Assembly: GCA_037039925.1 (NCBI GenBank)
Contig: JAXRKP010000043.1
Coordinates: forward strand, 120,001-184,000
DNA length: 64,000 bases
Reading direction: 5' to 3'
Source of the DNA: Doris montereyensis
Taxonomy: Eukaryota; Mollusca; Gastropoda; Nudibranchia; Dorididae
Position 1 is the stretch's first letter. The number at the start of each line of letters is the position of its first letter. Positions 22,101 to 34,100 of this stretch are shown piece by piece. The notes under the pieces are model-generated. The model saw nothing but the letters and a program-made list of their open reading frames with translations, was not told the origin of the DNA and made no database searches. Position numbers and translations under genes: made by a program.

Positions 22101-25100
22101 AACTCCATCCACCAACACGGTTGTTTGTTTTTTAAAAATTGAATCCACCAAAACGTTTGTTTGTTTCCCGACGTTTGTTTGGAAATTGACTTCATCCACC
22201 ATGCAAGTTTGTTTGTTTCAAGTTCATCTTGTGGGCACTCTTTACGGTAATGTAGGCTTAGGGATCCTACTAGTGGTGGTGTTTTGTGTCTCGCAGACTG
22301 GACATCTATTTGTATCTAAGGCTATTGAGTCCAGGGACTCTCTATAGTGTGGTAACTTGTTCCAAAATTAGGCATTCGGATCTGGAATTTCCGGATTGTC
22401 GGGTACAAATAAAAACGAAAAGGAAAAAAAAGTCCAAGTTCATCCGTTCGCATAATTATCCAGACATTCGGATTATCAAAATCCAGACTGTCGAGACATG
22501 ACTAACTGTAATCCCGAAATTGAGAGGGTCACAAACAAATATCATGACACAGTATTGACATAAAGTACACGAGCCATAGAAAAGACCAACGGAGAAGAGA
22601 AGTGAAAGCGTTCATGGAGAGCTCTTGTTAGAACTACACGCACATAGTCGCTGGATAAGCATACGCCCTGTGGGTGCCAGTAGTCAACACAAATAAAAAC
22701 TTAAAAAAAGCGTGCTTTCATTATAACGCATGTTTATGGAAAGTCAATTGGACATAAGTAGCGTCGTGGAGGTCTACAGGTAAAAGCCAAAGGTGACATG
22801 CAATTAACTCATGCACTCGATGAGATGTTGACCAAATCTTTACACATTAGCTGCCAACCTTTTCAAATCGATAAAAGAATCTGACCACGAGAATTAATCT
22901 TACTTGCAGTCAATGTTCCATAATATTTCAGAAAACACTGATAAATTAACGTGAGTAACCCCTTTCAGGAAAACAACTAATTCTTAAATACAGGCCACGT
23001 GATCTAAACTTATTGAATTAAAAACTCACCACATCATGAAATATATGTACTTGTTGACATTTCATTAGTTTACGGTAATTCAAAACATTACAGTTAACTT
23101 TCAAATACGTACTGTTCTATAGAAATTAAGATTTACGGACTCAAAGACCAAAATATATACATTTAATACATTTTTAGCATACTGGTTGGCAGCTCTGCAT
23201 TAGAATTTTGTATGGTAAAATTAAAAATTCAGTCAGCAGAGATGGGCGTGTGTTTATAAAAAAACGTTCTTTTATGTAGCTTACTTTTACCCGGCAACTA
23301 CTGTAATTAAATTGACACATGGTTTGTCCAAACTCAACTACATGATTTTTGCTTTGGAGTACAGAAATGCCATCCGTAGTTCAGAAACAAAAGTGAGGAT
23401 AAGGAAAACCAACCTATGTACTTGCGATCATCCCCCAGTTTCAAGGAAAACATAAAGAGCGAGTCTGGTCTGCTGCAGCTGATGTGACTGAAGACAATTT
23501 GTAAATAACCACCTGAAATTACAAATCAAAGCGTATCAAGTCACTGCACCCATAAAGTCAAAACGTCTTTGAATGTATAATGTATACTATAAAGATTGTT
23601 AACTTTGTGCATTTTACATTATCATCAGGAGACACTTATTACTTATCCTTATCAACAGAGAGTGAAAAAGATCATATACTTACACACAAGATAGTACTCG
23701 TTACTTAAGATTCTGCCGAATAAGTAGAAAATAAGATCACTACAAAAACCCCCACATGAACCAGACATTCAGGTCAAAACTGAAACTTCAGCATTACTGG
23801 CATGTTAATCACATGATGTTTAGGCTGGGTGACTTAAGATATGAGATCCACGGGGGCCAAATCCTGACCATGTTAAATGCTAGATCCGACATTGTGTTCC
23901 ATGGGAAAGACACTAAACACACGTTTTCTCACCCAAAATCATGTGTGAATGGGTACCACTTTCAGGCCCTGTAGCGTTGTGAGCTTGTAATCTCGACCAC
24001 ACTGGTTCAAACCCCACGGCTGGTACAGGTTTTTCTCTCTGCAACATTGTAATCTTAGGAAAGGTACTTTACTGTGCTTTCCTCAGGTGTGAATGAGTAC
24101 CCAGATAAAGGAAGAAAAAGACTTTGTCAGAGTGTTAGTACGAAAAGCCTAACAGGCTTGTGTACTGTATGCTCCTCAGGGAGTTGAGAAAGACTGAGTG
24201 AAATGGCCTGCTGGGGAATAAATGGTGAACAGTTGGTGAGCCTGCTCTTGTGCTATAAATCCATCTTTATCCTTCTTTCTTACCAGCATCAGCTGGTGGG
24301 GAGTAAGACCTGTGACGGAGTGGTGTCTTGTCCAGGAGGCCATGCAATGTTATCTGTTCCCCTTCATGCTTCTATAGAGAAACAGGAATAAGCTGTAGCT
24401 CTATGTGCCCTGATGGCCTTGCTGCCCTGGTCTTTTATAAACATGCATACCTTAAAACAACTCTCTGAGTTTGCCTCTGGACATCAAAGTGTGAGGAAAA
24501 TATCAATAAACACAAAACATTTATATTCTATCAAGCAGATATATTCTAGTTGTCCTCTATGGTGTTGAATCTTGGAAAACAAAAACAAATGACATCTGCA
24601 GAAAGCTGGACTCCTTCCAAAACAAATGTCTGAAACAGATCCTTAAGATATTTTGGCCAAACACAATATCAAGAAAGAACATCACTGGAGCCAATGTCTA
24701 AGATAGAAAAGGACTGGTCACAGCATTAGGATGACTGCTGATGCCATTCCTAAAATAGTCACCAGATAGACCCCTAGAAAACAAGGATATAAGGTCACCC
24801 GTTAGAATACAAACGGAGAGGAAGAGCCTCGAAAAAGAGACCAAGATCCTGGGATGGACATGGGGCAGTGATGATAAAATTGGCATCCGATTGAGATCAA
24901 TGGAGATCCACCGTATCAGCCTTATGTGCTTGCCAAGCACGAGTATAAGTGAGTAACAGACAAAAAGATCAAAACACAAACAGTGGTTGAAACCCCCCCC
25001 CATCCATACCCTTGATCTTGTTTAATTGTAATCCAAGTTGTTTCCTAAACATGTCATCTTCATCTCTCAACCGTTGAACTTTAGACTCAAATATGTCTGT

Positions 25101-28100
25101 ATCTGGAACTTGAAAAAAAAGGAGAAGAAAATTGTTTACATGTAATTTTCAACAAGAGAATTATATTACCAGTACTAATTATATCAACACTACCTCTGAA
25201 GTAAATGGAGATGTTGTCTGAAACCCAAAGTGAAAATACTGACAAATGAACAAAAACGTATTTGACACGAATAATGAATGATAGTATTGATAGTGTGATG
25301 TGAAAAAAAAAGAAAGAAACATACCACAGCAAAGAAGAAAATGAAAAGGATAGGAAAGAAAGAGAGAAAAAATTTGAGTGAAGAGGCACAACAAAGGAAA
25401 GTAAGAGAAAAGAGACAAGAAAACATGAACAGAGAAAGACAGTAGTGATATAACAAACTACGTTTTTATTTTATAACATCATTCATTTGAATACTGTTTA
25501 AGTGACTAACTTTTGACTGAATTCATTAACAAAAAGAAATTTATTCTGAGTTAAAACAAATATGTCTAGGAGGCTACTATTATATAGGGCATCATTTGTT
25601 TTCAGTACTCTTTTCTTATTCAGCAATGTTAACCTTTGACATTGTTGTGTTCTATGGCCAAATGGTCCAGCTCTTCTTGAATGAGTGCTATCATTTTAGA
25701 CTGAGCAGCTTTCTTCACCGACAAAGCTTCAGTTCTGCGTTGAAATCGTCAATAGCATGATGATGATTCACAGAGGCTGAATTGAAAATATGCAAAAATG
25801 TAAGTGTGTTCAGGCAAATGGATGAAAATGTTCATATTTCAATAAAATAAGTTGTATCATCGAGTATCATTTAACTCTCACTGCCTTGCTAAAACGCAAT
25901 CCAAAGTGAATCAAGAAAACATGGTTGAATTGCCACAGGCATCTTTTTATTCTTCTATTAAAGAGATAGGGGCTTGATTGATTTTACCCACATCCAAACT
26001 CAGGGTTTTAAGAAAGATTAATTTTTTCCCTTCTGGACTGCCCTGTAAACAGTTACAGGATTTTTAACGTACACGGAATGCTCTGATCTGCACGAGGGAC
26101 CTCCTTTTTATTGCCCGTCTTCGATGGGACTAAGTGTTGATCCATCCACCTGGACCATGGGGTAGATTTTACTTGAAACAATTTCTTCAACTGTCTGGGT
26201 TTGAATCCACGACCTTTGGGTGTGTAGCTTCCTACAATCTACAGAGAGGTCTAAGTTAAAGTAAAGTAGTCCTCAAACAGTTGCACTTATTGATAAGAGC
26301 AAAGCAAAGGTGTAGACACTTGTTTATGTCATAACAGCCATTGACAGGTGTTTACTATGGAATCTCTTCACATTGTCAAACATCATCTGGTCTATAATCA
26401 TGGAATTAATAGTTATGGTAAAAGAATTGCGTCAAAACCTCCGTCCCCAACCAAGACACAACCGTTTGACTGTATTATTTCAGTGTATGACGCATCAAGT
26501 TACCAAAATTGATTCCATGTCGTCTTTTGTCATCAAACAAAAATTCTGATCTTGAGAACAAATAATACCTTATTATGTTCTGGATCACAAAGTACAAATT
26601 GTCTTTATATCGATATGAGGCGTTGTAGCTGAACTGCAGTGTTGTGAGCTTGTAATCACAACGACACTGGTTGAAGTCCTGTGGCTAAACACAGGTGGAT
26701 TTTCCCCCACAACGGTGTATTCTAAGGAAAGGTACTTCACTCTACTTTCCTCACTTGACTCGGGTGTGAATGAGTACCCAGCTATAGGTAGCGAAGGATC
26801 TTGTCAGAGTGTTAGTATGAAAAGACTAACAGGCTTGTGTACTGTATGCTCCTCCAGGAGTTGAGAAGGACTTTGCATGAAATGGCCTGCTGGGGTATAA
26901 ATGATGTACAGTCGGTGAGTTTGCATTTGTGCGGGGATACGGACTATAAATCCATGTTCACAAAAACAAATACAGATATATCCACGATCAAGACATATTG
27001 TCATTGCACACCTGCATAGTGAATGTAATATGCATATCTCTTGTTCTACATTTTGTATTGTTTTAGTTGATTTGCTCCTTCAAAGTTTTTTCTTTGTTTT
27101 ATATGCGCTGATGAGAGGTTAATATATAACATACAAGAATTACATAAACAATCCCCACCGGATAACTGACTGTGGAGAGCACCTTTGCTCAAACTGTGTT
27201 GAGAGGCGAAAGACCCAGATTCACACCTTTATTTTCTCTCACAAACTACTGATTATGAAACATCACTAACAGCTGATCATTTAAATTAGGATACGAGGTG
27301 AAAAGTGAGGTGACGGTAGCCAAATCCATAGAATGTCTGACTTTCAACCAAGAGGTTCGATTCCCAGTCCCGCAGACAAAATTTTCTGGCCATCCTGTCG
27401 ACCCTAAAGCAAAATCTGTAGCTATGTCCATTCAAATTCAGCGAAAGTAATGGTAGTGTGGAAAGCAATGTCAAACTACCACATTATGCCGTATGCCTAG
27501 AAAGCAATGTCAAACTACCACATTATGCCATAGGCCTAGAAAGCAATGGCAAACTACCACACTATGCCGTGTGCCTAGAAAGCAATGGCAAACTACCACA
27601 TTATGCCGTATGCCTAGAAAGCAATGGCAAACTACCACATTATGCCGTATGCCTAGAAAGCAATGGCAAACTACCACATTATGCCGTATGCCTAGAAAGC
27701 AATGTCAAACTACCACACTATGCCGTATGCCTAGAAAGCAATGTCAAACTACCACATTATGCCATATGCCTAGAAAGCAATGTCAAACTACCACATTATG
27801 CCGTATGCCTAGAAAGCAATGGCAAACTACCACACTATGCCATATGCCTAGAAAGCAATGGCAAACTGCCACATTATGCCGTGTGCCTAGAAAGCAATGT
27901 CAAACTACCACATTATGACATGTGCCTAGAAAGCAATGTCAAACTACCACATTATGACATGTGCCTAGAAAGCAATGACAAACTACCACATTATGCCGTA
28001 TACCTAGAAAGCAATGACAAACTACCAGATTATGCCGTATGCCTAGAAAGCAATGACAAACTACCACATTATGCCGTATGCCTAGAAAGCAATGACAAAC

Positions 28101-31100
28101 TACCATTTTATGCCGTATGCCTAGAAAGCAATGACAAACTACCACATTATGCCGTATGCCTAGAAAGCAATGACAAACTACCACATTATGCCGTATGCCT
28201 AGAAAGCAATGACAAACTATCACACTATGACATGTGCCTAGAAAGCAATGGCAAACTACCACATTATGCCATATGCCTAGAAAGCAATGGCAAACTACCA
28301 CATTATGCCATATGCCTAGAAAGCAATGGCAAACTACCACATTATGCCGTATGCCTAGAAAGCAATGACAAACTACCACACTATGCCGTATGCCTAGAAA
28401 GCAATGGCAAACTACCACACTATGCCGTATGCCTAGAAAGCAATGACAAACTACCACATTATGCCGTATGCCTAGAAAGCAATGACAAACTACCACACTA
28501 TGCCGCAATGCCTAGAAAGCAATGACAAACTACCACATTATGCCGTATGCCTAGAAAGCAATGACAAACTACCACATTATGCCGTATGCCTAGAAAGCAA
28601 TGGCAAACTACCACATTATGCCGTGTGTCTAGAAAGCAATGGCAAACTACCACATTATGCCGTAGAAAGCAATGGCAAACTACCACACTATGCCGTAGGC
28701 CTAGAAAGCAATGGCAAACTATCACATTATGCCGTGTGCCTAGAAAGCAATGGCAAACTACCACATTATGACATGTTCCTAGAAAGCAATGACAAACTAC
28801 CACACTATGCCATGTGCCTAGAAAGCAATGGCAAACTACCACATTATGCCGTGTGCCTAGAAAGCAATGTCAAACTACCACATTATGCCGTATGCCTAGA
28901 AAGCAATGGCAAACTACCACACTATGCCGTGTGCCTAGAAAGCAATGGCAAACTACCACATTATGCCGTGTGCCTAGAAAGCAATGGCAAACTACCACAT
29001 TATGCCGTATGCCTAGAAAGCAATGACAAACTACCACACTATGCCGTGTGCCTAGAAAGCAATGGCAAACTACCACATTATGCCCTGTGACTAGAAAGCA
29101 ATGGCAAACTACCACATTATGCCGTAGGCCTAGAAAAATCAGGACTCTACTCCTGGTTACCCCACGCTCAAGTCTGACTGAGTCTGGGACTTTGTTTACT
29201 TTTACATGATAAAAGCAACAAGTCTTGATAATAAAATGTAATAATAAAAGCTTATTTTCAAGCACAATTTCACTCAAAGCTTGAATAACGTTGATATCAC
29301 CATAACCACATTCAAAGCTTGAATAATGTTGATATCATCATAACCACATTCAAAATGTACTCCACTATAAATCAATATTTCGCCTTGTTAAACAAGATGT
29401 ATAAATAGCATCTTAATGGAGACACTAGTCGAAAACCTACCTTTTTTATAAGTCTTAACTCTGTCATCAACGTTTCTACTAAGATTGGATAGTTGCTCTG
29501 AAACAGAATAAAGTGGAGACAACATTGAATTAACGGTGAAACAAAAGAGCAAAAACAAACATAAACCCCTAAAGCCTGCCAACCAATAGAAAAAAAAAGC
29601 CAACCAACCAAGCCCCTCCCAATCACCATCTCCTAAAGTAAACAACCCCCCCCACCCCACAAAATTTGATCTTAATTATCCACATAATATTTTTAAATCT
29701 TACTGTACTTGTTGGCTGAATTAAAATGTATTTCATTTACCTTCATTTAAGAACCATACACTGTGGCATCGGTGGCCGAGTGGATAGACTGCTAGACTTT
29801 GAATTTATTAATGAGGTCCCGGGTTTGAATTCCAGCAATGATGGGTCAGATGTTGTGTTCCTTGGGGAAAACACTTACTGAACATTTCCCCCATTTGACC
29901 CAGATGGATACAAGCACTAGCTTGGGAGTAACAACCTGCATTAGACTAGAGGTGTGTCTGGTTGGTCATTGTTGTAATCAACTCGCCTGCATGACAAACC
30001 ATCCTAACAATTTCTTTTTGGTTTATTTGAGTATAAGTTTATGAGATCTATGAGAATTTTAGATGTCTGAACGGAATTACAAAATATGCAGTAGTTTCTG
30101 AGATATTGCATTTAATCGATTTTGTTCTACCCTCATTTCTTCATGACGTCAAAGACGATTTTCTTGGTTACATGGTTATGACGATGTAACGGAACAGTTT
30201 GTCATGCAGGCGACAACCTGTTTCGGTTAACACTATAGATATCAGGAATAAAGTTTCAGTTCTATGCGCTGTAAAGGCCTTGAAGGAACTTTTCTTTAAG
30301 AACTATACATGTATGTCATATACAGACTTTAATGATATTCTCCTCCTCTTTGACAAAAACCCCCAACCCCATAAACAAAAACAAACAAAATAATCTTAAA
30401 AGCTTTTATACTAATTTGGGGGGGGGGGCACCTGGACTGGCGAGTTTGGGACCAAAAGGTTGATTTTCTGTTCTTTGCAATTGGGTAGAACGATCATTAA
30501 CTACCAGTTTATGGCAGAAAAATGTCCATACGACACATAATTATATTTTTACAAAAAATTTTGTAGGCGAGGAGGGAAGGTAAAAACAGTCAAAATGTTG
30601 ACCTAAATTACCCTAACACTGATTGAGAAGATGGCAGTAAAAACCTGAATATTGGAGGCTAATCGTCAAATGTGGCAACACCAAGGTCATCTGTCTTCTG
30701 CCGACACCACTCATCGATTCGGCCTATCCAGTGTGCATGTATATGCACAAGCATAGGAATAGAGGGAAAAAAACAAAATGGTTTTTTTCCGTCTATCCGT
30801 CAAATGTTTGTTTTGTGTTATTTTCTTTTGATTTGTTTAGTTGCATTTTTCTCCAAATGTAGTTTTTTCACACTAAAATTCTTTCTCCTCCGCCATTTAC
30901 CAAACGATATGTATAATATTTGGCACACAGGTTCCTCTTGTCAATGTTAATAGAATTACGACTTTTTTTTTGATATCTTATAAACCTTTGAGAAATTATT
31001 AAAAAATATATAAAAATGCCGTTTTTCGTATAAAAAAAACCCGTCCAAAATATGAAAAAACCCAGACGTCACTCTTTAGATATTGAACAAAAAAGACGAT

Positions 31101-34100
31101 CTGCACAGGTTTTGAGTGATTTTTATTAATAACTAAGGGAGGGGATAGATTTTGAAAATTGGGTCAAATCCAAGATGGCGGCCATTTCTATGGTAACCAA
31201 GCATGTTAAAAACATTTCAATGAAGTAGGATGACTGTATTTTGACATTTACTCATGTACATGCTAAAAGCAAAAAAAACAACAAAAAAACACCTGAGGAG
31301 CCCCCCCTCCCCCCAAGCTATTACAGGTAAAAAAAATTAACCAAAACACTGATGTAGGTATACCTTTCAATTGTCCATGTTTGCTTTTCTCCTGATCAAC
31401 GGCAGACACAAGGAAATTTTCCATATCCTTGGTACTCTGTGAGAAGCTCTCCAAAGATTTCTCAAAGGCTGACAGCCTCTGTTGACATTCATTTAGCTGA
31501 AGAAAAGAAAATTGAATATAAAAAATAAAAATACGGTGGACACCTGATATACTGACATCAACAGGACCTGACATATCATGTCGAGTAAAAGAAGACAAAG
31601 ATATGGCAATATGGTAAAAAATAAATGATTTATCATCACAGGACTATAACCTAAATCAGTTCTTAAAAACAAATATTTGCAACAGTTGCCTCTGTGCTAA
31701 ACTAGTTTTACTGAGAAAGTGTTATTTGTTTTATCTAATTCCATCCATCTACTGTCACTAATACAGTGGAATCTTTCTAATTGGGAAGTCTTGGTGGATT
31801 GTAAAATCGTCCCGGTTTGCCGGGGACCTAGGGATTTTGGTTATCCCTCAACCGTTTGAAGTACCTAAGCCTGTATGTGAGCGGTAAAATGCAGCATTAA
31901 ATTTAAATGAACAAGAAGCCACGGGACCAGTTGATCGAAACGAAGATGACATTCATCAAAGATCTCGCTCACACTCGATCTTCCTGGCCGATAGAAAGAT
32001 AAAAACGTAATCAAGAAGGCATGGTGGGTCGTTAAATTTACTCTCAATGCCACCCTTGCAATTGACGGATGAGGTGGGCAATAAAAGGCTATGACAGTGA
32101 ACAACTTTCTAAGCACCGCCCGTGTCAATACTGCATTGTATTGTTAGGTGGGTGAGCAAAGTCTGGCTCGACGCCTGCTTTCACACCTTAATAGTCTTAA
32201 TGGATGTCTGGTGTGTCTGGCTTATGGTCATTGCAAACTGGCACTTGTGACATCGTGTACACATTATGCAATGTATCACACGTGTAACACTAGTGCAGGT
32301 GTAATAATTGATGTTAAGCTAAAGCGGAAAATAAATGTTGGGGAAATGGTGATGACAATCAATGCAAGCACACGAAAATTGTCCCAATTAGCCAGGGATT
32401 TTTCTGTTTAGAGAGGTAAAACATATAGAAACAATTCCGTTCCCTGGGAATTCTTCCTGATTCCCCGGGTTCCTAATTAGAGGTTCCACTGTACTTGCAG
32501 TCAAAAATGACATTTGGCAAGGCTGTCTGGCATTTCAACACCCCCAAGACGACACTTGAGGGAAAGATGAGGCGAACGCCCCAAGAGAAGGTATGCACGA
32601 CTGTCCTCACCAGGGAGGAGCAAAAGTTTGTTGATTGGCTGATTGAGGCCTCTTCTTCTTTATAATGGGACATGGGTCATGCAAGTTCTTAGAGCTTACG
32701 GCCTCAGCGGGCTTCAGGGTAAGTTGTGGGTCCTGCGGCTTAATTCCTCGGTGATCAGGTTGTTATTATATTGGGTAAGAAAAGAGCTGCTCTATCAACG
32801 TCAAAGCCTGCTTCTCCCTCGTTAAAGGAGGTTTGCTGCTGAGTCCTCCAGGAGGGCCTGAGGTCGCAGTAAAGAACTGACCTCTCTCACTTTTTTTTAT
32901 ATCCATAAATTTATAACCCTATGACATTGTGTGTGAATCAATATCAAAGTATCATGTGACATGGTGGTCGGAAATGGGAGGTCAGTGGTCGGAAACAGGC
33001 CTGTTTGGATTCTTTCCAAAGATGCCATTGTTTTCACTGCTAAACTGAAGTTACACACCATTTCAGCAGTTGGTATGTTGTGGGAGACATATTTTACTCT
33101 GAGATTAAGCTGTTTTCACTGCAGTCTGTCAGCTCATAGGATCGTGGGGAGGAAAACAGGAAACGGCAGCCGTAAGTGGTTGGGAACAGGCATGTTGACT
33201 TTAATCTATATCCCGTTAATTTCAGCTGGACAATTTGATGTTTCATCACAAAACGCGATCTGCGCCAATGCTTGTTTTTGACAAACATGATACGGGCATT
33301 CCCAGAAAATCAGAACTTGTCAGATGACAAACAACCAGACATAGCCACAGTCCAACTAAGTGAATTCTTTTCAATGGTGTAGTTTGTGACCATAAACTGT
33401 CCTTTTCACTGAGATATAAAATGACAAAATTCATTTTGAATATTTTTGCATGAAAAAAAAAACCGAGTGTGTGCAACGGGTGAAGCTAGGATTTAGACTT
33501 AGTTTGAACAATGAATTCACCTTTACAGATGATAAAATACCTATAAAATATGCGTTTTCTATAAGTTGAAAGATAAGGAATTCATATTGAGATGTTATTG
33601 CAACAAGAGAAACTTAAACTAAGGACTAAACAATAGCAGCGATAACCGTGTAATCAACTTAGGCTTGGACAAAAGTGTGTTGAATGGGAAAGCGCCACTT
33701 TGACGAATGATAACAAGGCTACCGGGAAAACCACGAGCTTAAAATAAATTGTAATCTCACTGGTTGTTGTTTAACTATGAACTCAAAGGTCAAACTGTGT
33801 TATGTAAGTAAAGTGGAAATTTCCATTAATGAAGCCTAGGTGTCTGGCCCTAAATGAAGGGCCTGCGCTCTTCCCGTGCCAATGACGGCGGCCCTAAATA
33901 TAGGGCCTGTGCGCTTCTCGGGCCAACTGTAACATGCCCTAAATAAAGGGCCAGTGCTTTTCTTGGTTTAACCATTTAGTAAACAAGAAAAAAGACGTGT
34001 TCAGGCTCATAAGCTTGTATCCAAAAGGCATTTGGTTGAGTCTATTTCAAAAGGGGTGTGTCCACCCATTATCTGTGCCTTGGACAACTGCGGTAGTAAC

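Noticed and set aside
21786..22202. Gln/Lys-rich minus-strand frames of 113 and 138 codons
   Set aside because: Translation of the minisatellite at 21850-22215 in two phases.
22340..22500. Possible pogo-like MITE from the words ATTCGGATCTGGAATTTCCG and ATTCGGATTATC
   Set aside because: The word style fits such elements, but I could not find paired ends with TA flanks.
27452..29125. CRISPR-like array of regularly spaced repeats
   Set aside because: There are no unique spacers: the whole 39-bp unit repeats. The genome is eukaryotic.
27458..29277. Long open frames on both strands (up to 355 codons) with repeats such as LESNGKLPHYAVC
   Set aside because: They arise from a 39-bp repeat whose length is a multiple of 3. 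The same array is open in several phases on both strands, and the unit is a SINE segment. No splice or promoter context.
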